From positions 3,394,288-3,458,287 of the forward strand of contig NC_092676.1 of NCBI RefSeq assembly GCF_964355755.1: 64,000 nucleotides of DNA, written 5' to 3'. The DNA comes from Antedon mediterranea (Eukaryota > Echinodermata > Crinoidea > Comatulida > Antedonidae). The position numbers and the translations under genes were made by a program. The notes under the pieces are model-generated. The model saw only the letters and a program-made list of their open reading frames with translations, had not been told where the DNA came from and did no database searches. Below, one piece after another: positions 52,561 to 61,738 of this stretch; the first letter of the stretch is position 1; the number at the start of each line of letters is the position of its first letter.

Positions 52561-53886
52561 CTTGCTACTATACTGTATGTTTTGTAAACATGTATACCTT
52601 GATGATTTGAAAACAAAAAGACAAAATGTGAAAAGCTTTTTATAGATTGATGATAAAAAAAAAATGATGAAGGATAAGAAGGTTTAGGTTTAAGTGGGGA
52701 AGTGTTTTCATCAAAGCTTTCATATTATAGGTATATACCGTATATATGTAATTTGCACATTCTTACTGCATGTGGAATTTTGAAATGATAAAATGGTTAA
52801 AAAGAAAAAAAAGAATGTCTAATTTTTTTAATGGATCATTAAACACAAATGTTGTTAAATGATAATGTATGTATAAAAAAATAATAGAATAAATAATAAG
52901 TAAAAAAAAAATAATTGAATGAACCCACATAGGAAAAAAAAAAGTTAAATGAAACTTTGATGGGTTATACTGTAGATGCAAAAAAGGATAATCTGTTGGA
53001 AATAAATTTTGTAAACATTTAAAGATCAAAAAAATCAATGTTAAAGGATGAGGAAAATATAATGTTAACAGTAAAAAGTTAGTAAGTAATTAGTATAACA
53101 GAGAATATGCATTGTTTAAATGAAAATATGTTTGCATAGATAAATCCAAAGAAAAATAAAATGGGACAAACCCATGGGATGGATTTATTAAACATAAACG
53201 TATTATAATTGTATGAAATGAATATGCATGTAGATGAAAAAAAAAAACAAAAACAACTATGTAAGAAAAAATAAGCTTTGTTAATGAAAATGTGTTATAG
53301 ATAATATGTATAAAAAGAGGAAACTATGTAATCAATGTGGTTAAATGATAATGTATGTATAAACAAAATAATATATGGAAATAGTTTTTTTTTTTTTTTT
53401 TAAAGAAAATAAGTAAAAAAAAAAAAAAGTGGAATGAATCCACATAAGAGAAGAAAGTAAAAAAGTTAAATGAAAATTTAAGAAGTTATAGATGCAAAAA
53501 AGGATCTGCTGGTTTTGTAAACATTAAAGAACAAAAATATTAATATTAATGTTAAAGGATGAGAACAATATTATGTTAACAGTAAACATGTAGTAAGTAA
53601 TGAGTATAACAGAGAATATGCATTGTTAAATGAAAATGTGGTAGATGAAAAAATCAAAAACAACTATGTAAGAAAAATAAAAGCTTGTTAATGAAAATGT
53701 GTTACAGATAATATGTTTAATCAATGTGATAATATGTAAACAAATGAATAAATAAGTATATGTATACAGATGATTAAACAAACATTGTAAATATAATGAT
53801 ATGTATAGTGTATAGTGAAAAATATAGGTAAAGAGAACAGTGGTTTGGAAATAAAAGTGGGATGAACCCACATAAGATAAAAAAAA
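49106..53886 (+). mobile_element. 5'-truncated LINE (L1/Tx1-like) with 16-bp target duplication
   Basis: Flanked by identical AAAAAGTCTCTGACAA at 49090-49105 and 53887-53902. The body begins inside the endonuclease domain. The 3' UTR (52443-53886) is A-rich with a 34-base T run at about 52527-52560 and a duplicated unit of about 500 bp (AATGTATGTATAAA and CCACATA words recur). It ends in GAT followed by an A run. Identical duplications and an open frame suggest a recent insertion. Confidence 0.92.
49107..52442 (+). CDS. LINE ORF2: partial endonuclease, reverse transcriptase, C-terminal zinc motif
   Basis: The frame is open from the insertion point; the first ATG is at 49203 (1079 codons). 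The start matches the late part of an APE-type endonuclease (IIIGGDMNC, then RRLDYFF and SDHQAISL). The reverse transcriptase has NNWRPITLLN, ISLDFQKAFDSVN (from about residue 449), GIRQGCPLSALLF and the catalytic LADDTVLFL (about 558). Near residue 980 CDTCNVIENDKHMLVEC gives a C-x2-C-x8-H-x4-C zinc motif usual in L1/Tx1-type ORF2. The first half of the endonuclease and any ORF1 are missing, so it cannot move on its own. The RT itself looks undamaged. Unrelated to the receptor genes. Confidence 0.9.
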   Translation, partial: YVKDRCSYFRTLHKTIIDFKESKNDKIIIGGDMNCALDRKFDQKGSVDRVDNSVFTITHFMKNLNLNDIWRKNNPDTCQFTWRRKSTQTYRRLDYFFISNDLCEYVNTCDIRPSIMSDHQAISLKISLTNEERGPGLWKMNNSHLDNEDYINNIKNIIERARLEELNPKDKWEMIKVKIKEFSIKYGKMKNKNKCKRKEILQQEIANINDLIMKKDNTDNNIQYETELDQKKNELEQIYLLEAKGAQIRSRVKWIEDGERNTKYFLGLEKNNSNKKHIKKLKKQDGSIISNSTEILKEEVNFFKKIYAKQDVPYKSIDKYLSHVNLTKLTEAEQEMCEGHLSLFECEQAIKKMKKNKAPGSDGLTVEFYQLFWYLICDLVCDALNYGFATQEMSVSQRRGIINLIYKKGDHKDLNNWRPITLLNIDYKIASFVLTTRLHRVAKYIINNDQKGYVKGRFGGDNIRLIEDIITYMENEQLEGILISLDFQKAFDSVNRSFLIEALNKFNFGISFVNWVKALYNNTNCIFTNNGWQSESFAMHQGIRQGCPLSALLFILVAEVLATKIRACDMVKGLIVPAGNGIFKDIKIAQLADDTVLFLKDINSMDNSISIIEKFGEVSGLKLNKNKTNAFWLGSLRDCKDTHGNISWTSTPIRILGIYVGHDKEYCYQKNWKEKIDALENTLKTWEKRHLTFFGRITIVKTLALSKIIYNSCILLVPEKVIKEVDKLIFKFIWETKKEKIKRKTMCANYSQGGLKMVEFRSQVISFQVKWYRRLYENDDAKWKYLPTFYIEKIGPKSLTSNLSKVPCNISVPPFYLSVIKSIAVANACNNRLNKEPISYDDIINQSLWGNEFICIKKKPLYNCNWISSGFLKIYDVINNNVFKPAIEIKRRLRCTQNWISEYSCILKAIPKEWKCILKSTHDINVNDIPITNNKVLNMTSRQLYRFIIDAQYITPTAQVKWESIFGNMPWTKIWVKKVSGLKEKKLAHFNFKLLHRILPTNERLHRWRLVNSPCCDTCNVIENDKHMLVECITVKCLWREINEIIRAVSIHIPVFSFKRLLFETDNNYVNKLYTLGAFCIYKVKILSLLEKEKKINLLQMFKSEKKIRNM

Positions 53887-54525
53887 AAAAAGTCTCTGAC
53901 AAAATAATTATTGAGGGCGTTCTTTATTGTTATTATTTTTGTCTAGCGATGATATGGCGGCGAATGTTAAGTTACAGATTATTATCTTCCTTTATAGCAT
54001 ATTTATGCAATACATGCTATGTACAGTATATTGTGCATATATTATACAGGTATAGCAATTAATTTGCCGTCATCGGCAATCTGTAAAACACCTTAGAAGG
54101 CTGTATAGGCCTACAATTTACAAGGCGACGAAAGGTCAGGCACCAACAAACAAAGAGCTAATGGCCTAGCCTAGCGGCCTATATAGATTATGCTACAAAT
54201 TTCTTCTTGTCCCCTTATTTTAAGCAGCTCTCTTATCTCATTATCCCTCCAGTTCGACATTGTTATTGTTAATTGAATTGAATAGGCGCCAAAGTGATAC
54301 ACTTGACTGCGCAAGGTGTCAAAGCCTCGACGGGGAACCCTGGAATATAACGGCAATACGTTCTCACAGAATGCCCGTCTGGCATTGCGGGGAATATCCC
54401 TAGAATATTACTAGGTCTAAAGCAGGTCATGTTGATGATGCCAAGACCAAGAAAACCATACCGGCATGGTAATGGTATATTCCCGCAATATTCCTGGCAC
54501 ACAACTCTGTGAGAAAGGGGCTTAA

Positions 54526-54725
54526 ATGGATTAGTACGATTAAAAACCGTAAACTCTGTTATCTAAATGGATTAGTACGATTAAATCTGTAAACTCTGTT
54601 ATATAAATGGATTAGTACGATTAACCAAGTAAACTCTATTATCTAAATGGATTAGTACGATTAAAAACAGTAAACTCTGTTATCTAAATGGATTAGTACG
54701 ATTAAACCAGTAAATTCTGTTATTC
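54526..54725 (+). repeat. Minisatellite, right part (about 5 units)
   Basis: Continuation of the array broken at 48927. Its variant order (AAAAACC, AAATCTG, AACCAAG, AAAAACAG, AAACCAG) matches the last five units after G3 and G12. Confidence 0.9.
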
Positions 54726-56038
54726 TAAACAAGAACACTTGGAACACTAAGATATAAAAACACACTGAATGTTTATATAAAAAGGAAATTGTATGGTTTT
54801 CTATAATCATTTAATAATGAATGTATAATAATAAGTAACATTTGCTGTTGTTCTGTCACATTTTTATTTTGAAATAATAATATTTGCTGCGCCATGGGGT
54901 CTGGTTTATATTAACAGTATTCACGTTAGAAGAATAAATCTTTATTATATTAATATTATTATTATTATATAATTATCTAATCTAAAAATCAAATCATTTT
55001 TCAAAACTAGAGAGGAAGGCTTCTTTTAATATTTGTCTCTAAACAACGTTCCGCAGATATACTATAGTATATAGTTTACAGGAAGCAATCAATTGTGAAT
55101 CTAAATGAGGGAAAAGTGAGATTTCTCCAGAATCTAAATTTAATTTGAGCAACACAAAAACAATAAGGAAAAAGAAAGAAGTGTTACGAAATGATTAGCC
55201 CAAGACTTGAAAACAGAGCCTATGATTGATTTATGATTAAGTACCGGTCCAGTCACGTGTTCAGTTTTATACAATCCGGGTTCCAACGAGCACTCCCTAA
55301 ACTTGAGCGAGTTCAATGAGTCAATAGAAATGCTACTGCTTTACTGAATTTTGTATTATTTTCGACGATGATTATTGTTATAGGTATTTTGAAGGTGTTA
55401 CGTTATCTTAAACATGTGCGCATGCGCTATGACATTTATAATGTTTCATCAAGTTAACCATAATTTTAATAATTCCAATATCACAGTGAAGGCATGTCAT
55501 GAGAAATAGTCTTATCGATTTAACTTGAAAAAACCCGACAAAAACCAATTTAGAATTTCAGTATAATAATCCGAAAAATGGATAAAAAGCTAAATAAAAG
55601 AAAACAAATAATAATTGTTGAATATTTATCCACACAAAGTGTGAAGTTGAGTACGAGAAGAATACAATAGATATACTGTTAATACAGTATAGTGAACATA
55701 TCCATTGATGTCTATTTTATCACATTCAATATCAGTAAAACAAGTTTCTCCACGCCCAACAAAAAAGGGGACGAAAACAAAAATATTATGACAGAATGGA
55801 AAACTAGTAAAAACGGTATAAAAAACATCTTAATTTAACCGTTAACACGACAATTGCTACGACAGGAAAGATAAAGTTATGTGGAGTGTTTTAACCAATC
55901 ACAGTCACGAACTACTCAGCATTTACAACTTAAACTCTCACTCACCATACGCCTCCGACTGATAGACGTATATCACGCCCTCTGGAGGAAAAATGACAAT
56001 GTATCAGGAAAGTATTTTTAAAGTATTACATCATTAAT
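54726..56038. repeat. Duplicated intergenic block, copy 3
   Basis: Near-identical to 8326-9633 with no insertion. The CTCF-core-like site CCTCCAGAGGGCGTG (minus strand) is at 55974-55988. Confidence 0.85.
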
Positions 56039-56134
56039 GTTGAATATTCAGTGGCGCTATTTCCTGATATTTTATTTCTGCAGTAATCAAGTTTATCACT
56101 GGTGCTGAAGTAGATCATTCCAACTTATATAAAG
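56039..56134 (+). promoter_or_regulatory. G14 promoter block with TATA box
   Basis: TTATATAA at 56125-56132, about 355 bp before the ATG. This copy keeps the spacing lost in G4 through its MITE. Confidence 0.55.
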
Positions 56135-56363
56135 ACAAAATAAAGACACAAGTGCCAACGTTTAATGTTTGACTACGAATACAGGATCTAACCGTATACG
56201 AAGTTATTTAGTATTGGATATAATGTTGGATTGAAGTGTTTATCAATTGAGCAGCATACGTGTGAACAAGCAAACATTATTTAATGTCTAAACATTATTA
56301 CTGGTGTCTTTGAATCGTCGGAATAAGGAATATCATGTATAGGAATATTTGCGTAAATCTCAA

Positions 56364-56378
56364 TTTGATAAGGAAGTT
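56364..56378 (+). promoter_or_regulatory. GATA-ETS composite upstream of G14
   Basis: TTTGATAAGGAAGTT, 107 bp before the ATG. A complete GATA word runs straight into a complete ETS core (AGGAAGT). It is followed by CCAATATTCGGACGTCA, shared with G3 and G4. Confidence 0.5.
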
Positions 56379-56484
56379 CCAATATTCGGACGTCAGTCGA
56401 GGTGCCTTAGTCAGTATTGTACCATTCCTATTATAACAACGCGTGGGAACATCGACCGTCTTATGATATCTAATATTTACTACA

Positions 56485-58497
56485 ATGTTTATAAAGACTT
56501 ACCATCAACATTGTACATTGCTGTTGTACAAGTGCCTGGTTATATTGTATGGTATACTTCACTGTTGTTGTGCACAATCCTATACTTTTACAAAACAACC
56601 AAAATCTGTTCTTGTTGGACAAGGAAACACAGCATCGTTATCGTGTGAATGGAAACCAGCATTGAATGAAAACCATGTCGTTTACTGGTCAGCATACCCT
56701 CATGTTGATGGGTCGCAAGCAATCGATAGGTCAACTTTAAAGTACAATTTAACAACTATAGCAACATCTGCATATCTTTCCATTTTTAATGTTGATTACA
56801 ACGATGTAGGAAGATACAGGTGTGATATCTCGGAAGGTGGTGATTTATTCAGTCTTTCTGAAGAGGCTTCTGTAGTTCTAGGAGAAATAACGTGCAATCC
56901 AGAGAATGACAATGGTGAGATTGGAACAACGCTGACATGTTCTTATTTTACTTCTTATTATTCACGTGATATTGATTTACTATGGTATGAACACAGGAAA
57001 CAAATTACATCAGAAATGCAACAAAATAAGGCTATAAAATCAAGAGCTTTGACTGTTGAAGACGATGGAGCTGTATTTACTTGTACAGCCACAATTAGAT
57101 CTCAAAATCAAGTGATAGGAACTTGTAAAACTACTCCTCTAATATTGACTATAGCTGCCAAGATTGAACAATCACCGCCAGGTACACTTCAGGTTGGAGA
57201 TAGCTTTAACCTTACCTGCTCAGGGAAAGGTAATCCTGATTATTATAATTATACATGGACGTGGAATAACAAACCGGTAGGATCGTCACCAAATGAAAGA
57301 CGATTTTCAAAAGATAATGTGCTTACTGTGAATAGTGTTTCAAGCGGTGCAAATGGCAAAAAAGTTACTTGTACTATTAGTCGCAGTGGTCGTAACAGCA
57401 GCATAGCAACCTATACAGTGAACGTTACAGAGCAAATGACTACACGTTTGCAGTCGACATCTGGTACACCTACCCGCAACTCAATTACACGTCATCTAAC
57501 AACCAAAGTCCCTGATGACGTGTCCCCAACAGTAATGACAACACGTTTACAGTCGACACCAGGTACACATGCACACAAGCCAATTACGGTCGGACTATCA
57601 ACAACCAATGTCGCGCATGACGTTTCACCAGTAATGACTACACGTTTACAGTCGACACTTGGTACACGTACGTACAAGTCAATTACAGACCTATCAGAAA
57701 CTAATATCCAGGATATTAATTCTACAATAGTAATCATTGTCATCATTGGCGTAGTTGCGATAGCTCTTGTGATTTTGATAACAGCATTTATAATTTACTT
57801 TTTAAAGAAAAGGCACAAGAAACAGTACGACAAAGAAGAGACAAAACCCGAAAATGTACCATTGAAAGAACCAGTTTACGGTAACACTGAACAAAATATT
57901 AACAGTTCTGAAATAGATAATAATCTGTGTGAAAATGTGGAGACTATGTACGCAGAACCTGACATGTCAGCAAATGGGTGCCATGTTAAATATGACACAC
58001 TACAGAATGCAGTAAACATTGATAAAACTGATGATTATTTAGGTAAGCCAATGAAACCTAATGAAGCGAGTGATGCTAAGTCAAGAAAAAGGACAAGTGC
58101 CGAAAATACGGATATAATACAAGTAAGACCAACCGGACCAACCAAGGCCCACACTGTTAAAGAAAGTCTTGAAGATCTGTATTCTAAGCCTAACAAAAGG
58201 AATTCGAAAACGTTGATCGAGGCCCACAGTAAAGAGAATCTTGAAGATTTGTATACTAGGCCTAATAAGCCGACTGCAAGCAGACCAACCAACAATGTTA
58301 AAGAAAGTATTGAAGATCTGTATTCTAGGCCCAACAAACCAACGACAAGAACGCCAGATATTACGCACGAAGATCCTACTAAGAAAAACGTAGAAGGCTT
58401 AACGTACGCAGAAATAGAGTTTACAAGCGGTACGTTCCCAGCCCCTGAACCACAAGACTACGGGCTTGATTACGCAACTGTACAGATTAAGAAGTAA
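56485..58497 (+). CDS. G14: three-Ig receptor, class A tail with YxxP motifs and two ITIMs
   Basis: Intact 670-residue frame from ATG 56485 (MFIKTYHQHC). Same plan as G4: signal peptide ending CCCAQ, Ig1 (LSCEW, DVGRYRCDI), Ig2 with four Cys, Ig3 (LTCSGKG, VTCTIS), stalk, membrane span (about 402-427), KKRHKKQ, tail. The stalk is about 35 residues longer than in G4, with an extra TTRLQSTPGT-type repeat. The tail has YGNT, MYAEP, LYSKP, LYTRP and LYSRP, so four YxxP against seven in G4; the YDTP of G4 is YDTL here. It ends with ITIMs LTYAEI and LDYATV, spaced about six residues wider than in G4. Ig2 is closer to G2/G3 than to G4, a sign of local conversion. Confidence 0.92.
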   Translation: MFIKTYHQHCTLLLYKCLVILYGILHCCCAQSYTFTKQPKSVLVGQGNTASLSCEWKPALNENHVVYWSAYPHVDGSQAIDRSTLKYNLTTIATSAYLSIFNVDYNDVGRYRCDISEGGDLFSLSEEASVVLGEITCNPENDNGEIGTTLTCSYFTSYYSRDIDLLWYEHRKQITSEMQQNKAIKSRALTVEDDGAVFTCTATIRSQNQVIGTCKTTPLILTIAAKIEQSPPGTLQVGDSFNLTCSGKGNPDYYNYTWTWNNKPVGSSPNERRFSKDNVLTVNSVSSGANGKKVTCTISRSGRNSSIATYTVNVTEQMTTRLQSTSGTPTRNSITRHLTTKVPDDVSPTVMTTRLQSTPGTHAHKPITVGLSTTNVAHDVSPVMTTRLQSTLGTRTYKSITDLSETNIQDINSTIVIIVIIGVVAIALVILITAFIIYFLKKRHKKQYDKEETKPENVPLKEPVYGNTEQNINSSEIDNNLCENVETMYAEPDMSANGCHVKYDTLQNAVNIDKTDDYLGKPMKPNEASDAKSRKRTSAENTDIIQVRPTGPTKAHTVKESLEDLYSKPNKRNSKTLIEAHSKENLEDLYTRPNKPTASRPTNNVKESIEDLYSRPNKPTTRTPDITHEDPTKKNVEGLTYAEIEFTSGTFPAPEPQDYGLDYATVQIKK

Positions 58498-59642
58498 CGT
58501 AATATTGTTACGTAACCGTTACGTATTTACCGTTTACGTTGTAACAATTTTGAATACGTTTATCATTAACACATGTAGCAGAAATCAATATTAATCAACC
58601 TTCGGTATGTGACCTTACCATTTGGTCAAATCGCTCGTGACAGATTTATGCAATGTGTATGTAGGCCTAAGATTAAAATAGAAGATTTAAAATAACAGAC
58701 ATTATCAGAGTTGTTTCTGTAACTTTGTATACAGTTTTTCATATAATTGAGATAAAGTACCATAATATTCTATGATAAATAAATACATAAATAGCCTGGA
58801 TGCATTACAGCCACTATAAATATATAATTTAATAAAAGAACACTTGTTGGTAATTGTAAATATTACAGATGTACAGTCAAATAACTCTTAGATATCATAG
58901 CTTTAAATCCGTTTACTTAATAATAAACGTATTGTAGTTGAATACGGTTGCTTATCTATTTTGGTATTTAATTTAATATAATCAATCTTGTGCTATGTAG
59001 GCCTAATTAACCTTGCGCATATAAATAAGTTACTTAATATATTTTTTTATTTTAAAGAAACTGATGTAGGCCTACAGTATACCGTTGTATTTTAATGAAT
59101 ACTAGCAGAACAAGAACATCTCGAAAATGGATGTTTAGTTATTATCATTATATAATTGATTTATATTGATTAGATAGCTTAATATTATTGATTATGAAAT
59201 TAAAGTTATTGATTATATATTTGATATTGATTGTTATTGGGGTTTTTTTCAAGAGAAAGCCAAAAATGTGTGAGTTATTTTTTGTTCTTGTATGAGGAAA
59301 CAAACTGAAATAAATTATTTTAAAAATGAGGAGATTGAAACAACACTGACGAGATCAAGGAAGTACAGGAAACAATTAGCAACAGTTTTGAGTTATATAA
59401 ACACTAATATGAATGTACGAGGTTAGAGATTGGTGGTTACATTAATTCCCTTTCTGTTGATGGTACTTCGGACAATTCTCCCCGAGTGTTCAACAAGTCG
59501 GACTTCCGGAAAAAAGTAATTCAACATTACAGCAATTCCTACATGATCAAAAAAAAAAGAAGAAAAATGAAATAATTGAAAAAGTTTAAAATTAGTTGGA
59601 GATTGATGGTTTACTTTACTGTGGTAATTCGTTTAACTCTTA
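58498..59642. other. G14-G15 intergenic, first part
   Basis: Paralogue of 12637-14290, lacking the segment found there at about 13245-13715. No gene. Confidence 0.55.
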
Positions 59643-60782
59643 AGCTCTGTCTACACTATCAAACTAGTTTGACGAAAAAGGTGTGATGTGCCCAAATATG
59701 GTAGTGATATTCCAAAATATGGTAGTGGTATATCATGTCCATATATGGGAACATCACATTTTGTTGTCACATGAAGTTTGGTAGTGTAGACAAAGCTTTA
59801 GTGTTTTTAAAAAATGACCCACATATCTCATTTTACTTGAAATCCATATACAATTTAAATTTCAAAGATTTTTTTTAATCTTTGGTGGTTCACCACCACC
59901 TTTATTCATTCAATGTTTCATTACATAATCTCTAAACATTTTCTACCTTTTTTCATTATTTTCTGTTTTTCCTCATTGATATCATAATTTTAACCTTTAG
60001 TACCATACCATTAATACAAAGTATTTACTTTTTAACATTCTTTTTTTTTAAATCCTCTATTTACAATAATAATAATAACCAATTGTATATTAATTAAAAT
60101 ACTTATTATTATACTTGTTTCTGCTTTCGGTTTTTCTTAGCTTGTGGTTCATCAATATTTTGCCTTGAATATTTAAAAGAGTGCACTGCGGTAATTATAC
60201 CGGTAGGCCTCCTGCAATGGTAATAAGTTAAAACCAAACCAACTTCTCTTTCTCGATACTGAAGTAAAACTATAATTTATAACGCTTTCGATTTAAATTC
60301 CAAAGATAAAAACCCACACAAAGTAACGCAAAACGTCAAAGTATGCTGTTTTTGCTTTAGATTTTCCTTCGTGGTTCATCAATATTGTACCGGTACTGCT
60401 GCAGGTAACAGTTAAACCCAAACCAAATTCTCGCTCTCCATACTGATAGTAAACTCTAATTTAAAGACTAAAACTAACGCCTTCGAGGAAGCAACGGCAA
60501 TGGAAATTAAAGGGCGACTTATTTTACTTAATTCGTTTTTTATGACATTAAATGGTCGCACAGACACTTCTGTTCATATCAAAACAAACAAGTTACGAAA
60601 ACAGTAAGCCCTAATAAGGAAACAAGAGCATATGAAGCACTGTCCACACTATCTAACTTTATGTAACAAGTTATTGCCCATAAACGGACATGATGATGTC
60701 ACATCACTACCATATTTGGGCATACCACTACCATGGGCACATCACACTTTTGTTGTCAAACTAGTTTGATAGTGTAGACAGA
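59643..60782. mobile_element. MITE pair, second copy
   Basis: Left MITE at 59643-59798 (AGCTCTGTCTACACTATCAA, TTAA outside) and right inverted MITE at about 60634-60782. The right end here lost six bases (GCTTAA) compared with 15465-15472. The pair was in place before the segmental duplication. Confidence 0.75.
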
Positions 60783-61675
60783 TGCTGGTTGGACCAAAAA
60801 TAGATCGGAAATGAAAAATCGGAACATAAAGGCTTGCTTCTAAGTGTTCTCTATGTCTTGTCGTCACTTGGAGGGTAAACATATTATTATGTACACTTCT
60901 CTCCCAGGCTAGGTCACTGCGTATATTGTTACAGTATTTCTATCTATGTTCAGTATTATATACTTTCTTATTTACATACCACCTGTCTGGTATATAAGTA
61001 CTCTAGGCGTTGTTTTCTGTTCTTCTGATGATGAGAATTGTTTCTCGAAACATGTCACATTTTAAGGCAGTTTGCCTATTCGTTAAATGCCTCGCTATAT
61101 TCATATTAACTCGTAAGTTCGGTGGAATGATTCATGATTTATCTATTATATAATATGATTGTATGATTACCGTTGTTTTGATAGTAGTAAATGAATTTAG
61201 AAATATCTCTTTACTACACCAATCGGTATAAAATAAAACTGAGATAATAAGAATTTATTTATTTCAGTTAGTCTTATTTCTGAAGAAGCTGTGCGTGTGA
61301 AGTATAGAACAACAGTGTCAAGGTAAAACATCCAAGTATTTTCATTTCGATTGGTTTGTTAAAAATGTCTAAATTCCTAATCCGGAGGTAATTAAGTAAA
61401 TAAACACTGTATGGGGCATCATTGTATTATCACTGGATAACATACCACGCAATATAATAATAACACATATGAAACGATCTTCTAAAATAACTTTATAATC
61501 GGATAAACAATTATTTCTATATGATTGGATATTGTATTGGGCACAAATGAAATCATATCGCGTGAGGCTTTAGTAATAATGTCTTTCAAAAGAATGCGTT
61601 AAAACATCAACTATTCTTACATTGTAGTCATTACCATAAATGATTGGAATCTACAATAGTCCTAAACAATCTCAA
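60783..61675. other. G15 upstream region
   Basis: Paralogue of 15471-16341. No gene and no TATA block seen. Confidence 0.5.
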
Positions 61676-61691
61676 TTTTGGTAAGGAAGTT
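61676..61691 (+). promoter_or_regulatory. GATA-ETS-like composite upstream of G15
   Basis: TTTTGGTAAGGAAGTT, as for G5, about 50 bp before the ATG; the GATA half is altered in both. Confidence 0.4.
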
Positions 61692-61738
61692 ACTTTAAAC
61701 CGATCAAAAGCAATATTTGAGAATTGACATTCACAAGA

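Larger units (their letters stand above)
48928..54522. mobile_element. DNA transposon with 17-bp TIRs, host of a nested LINE
   Basis: AGCCCCTTTCTCACAGA (48928-48944) is the perfect inverse of TCTGTGAGAAAGGGGCT (54506-54522). TAA at 48925-48927 and at 54523-54525 is the target duplication inside the minisatellite. Similarity between the ends goes further (TGTGCC, CAATAT). Internal copies of the TIR word lie near 49049 and 54360. Without the LINE it is about 0.8 kb with no transposase, so non-autonomous. A 3-bp TAA duplication suggests PIF/Harbinger. Confidence 0.85.
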
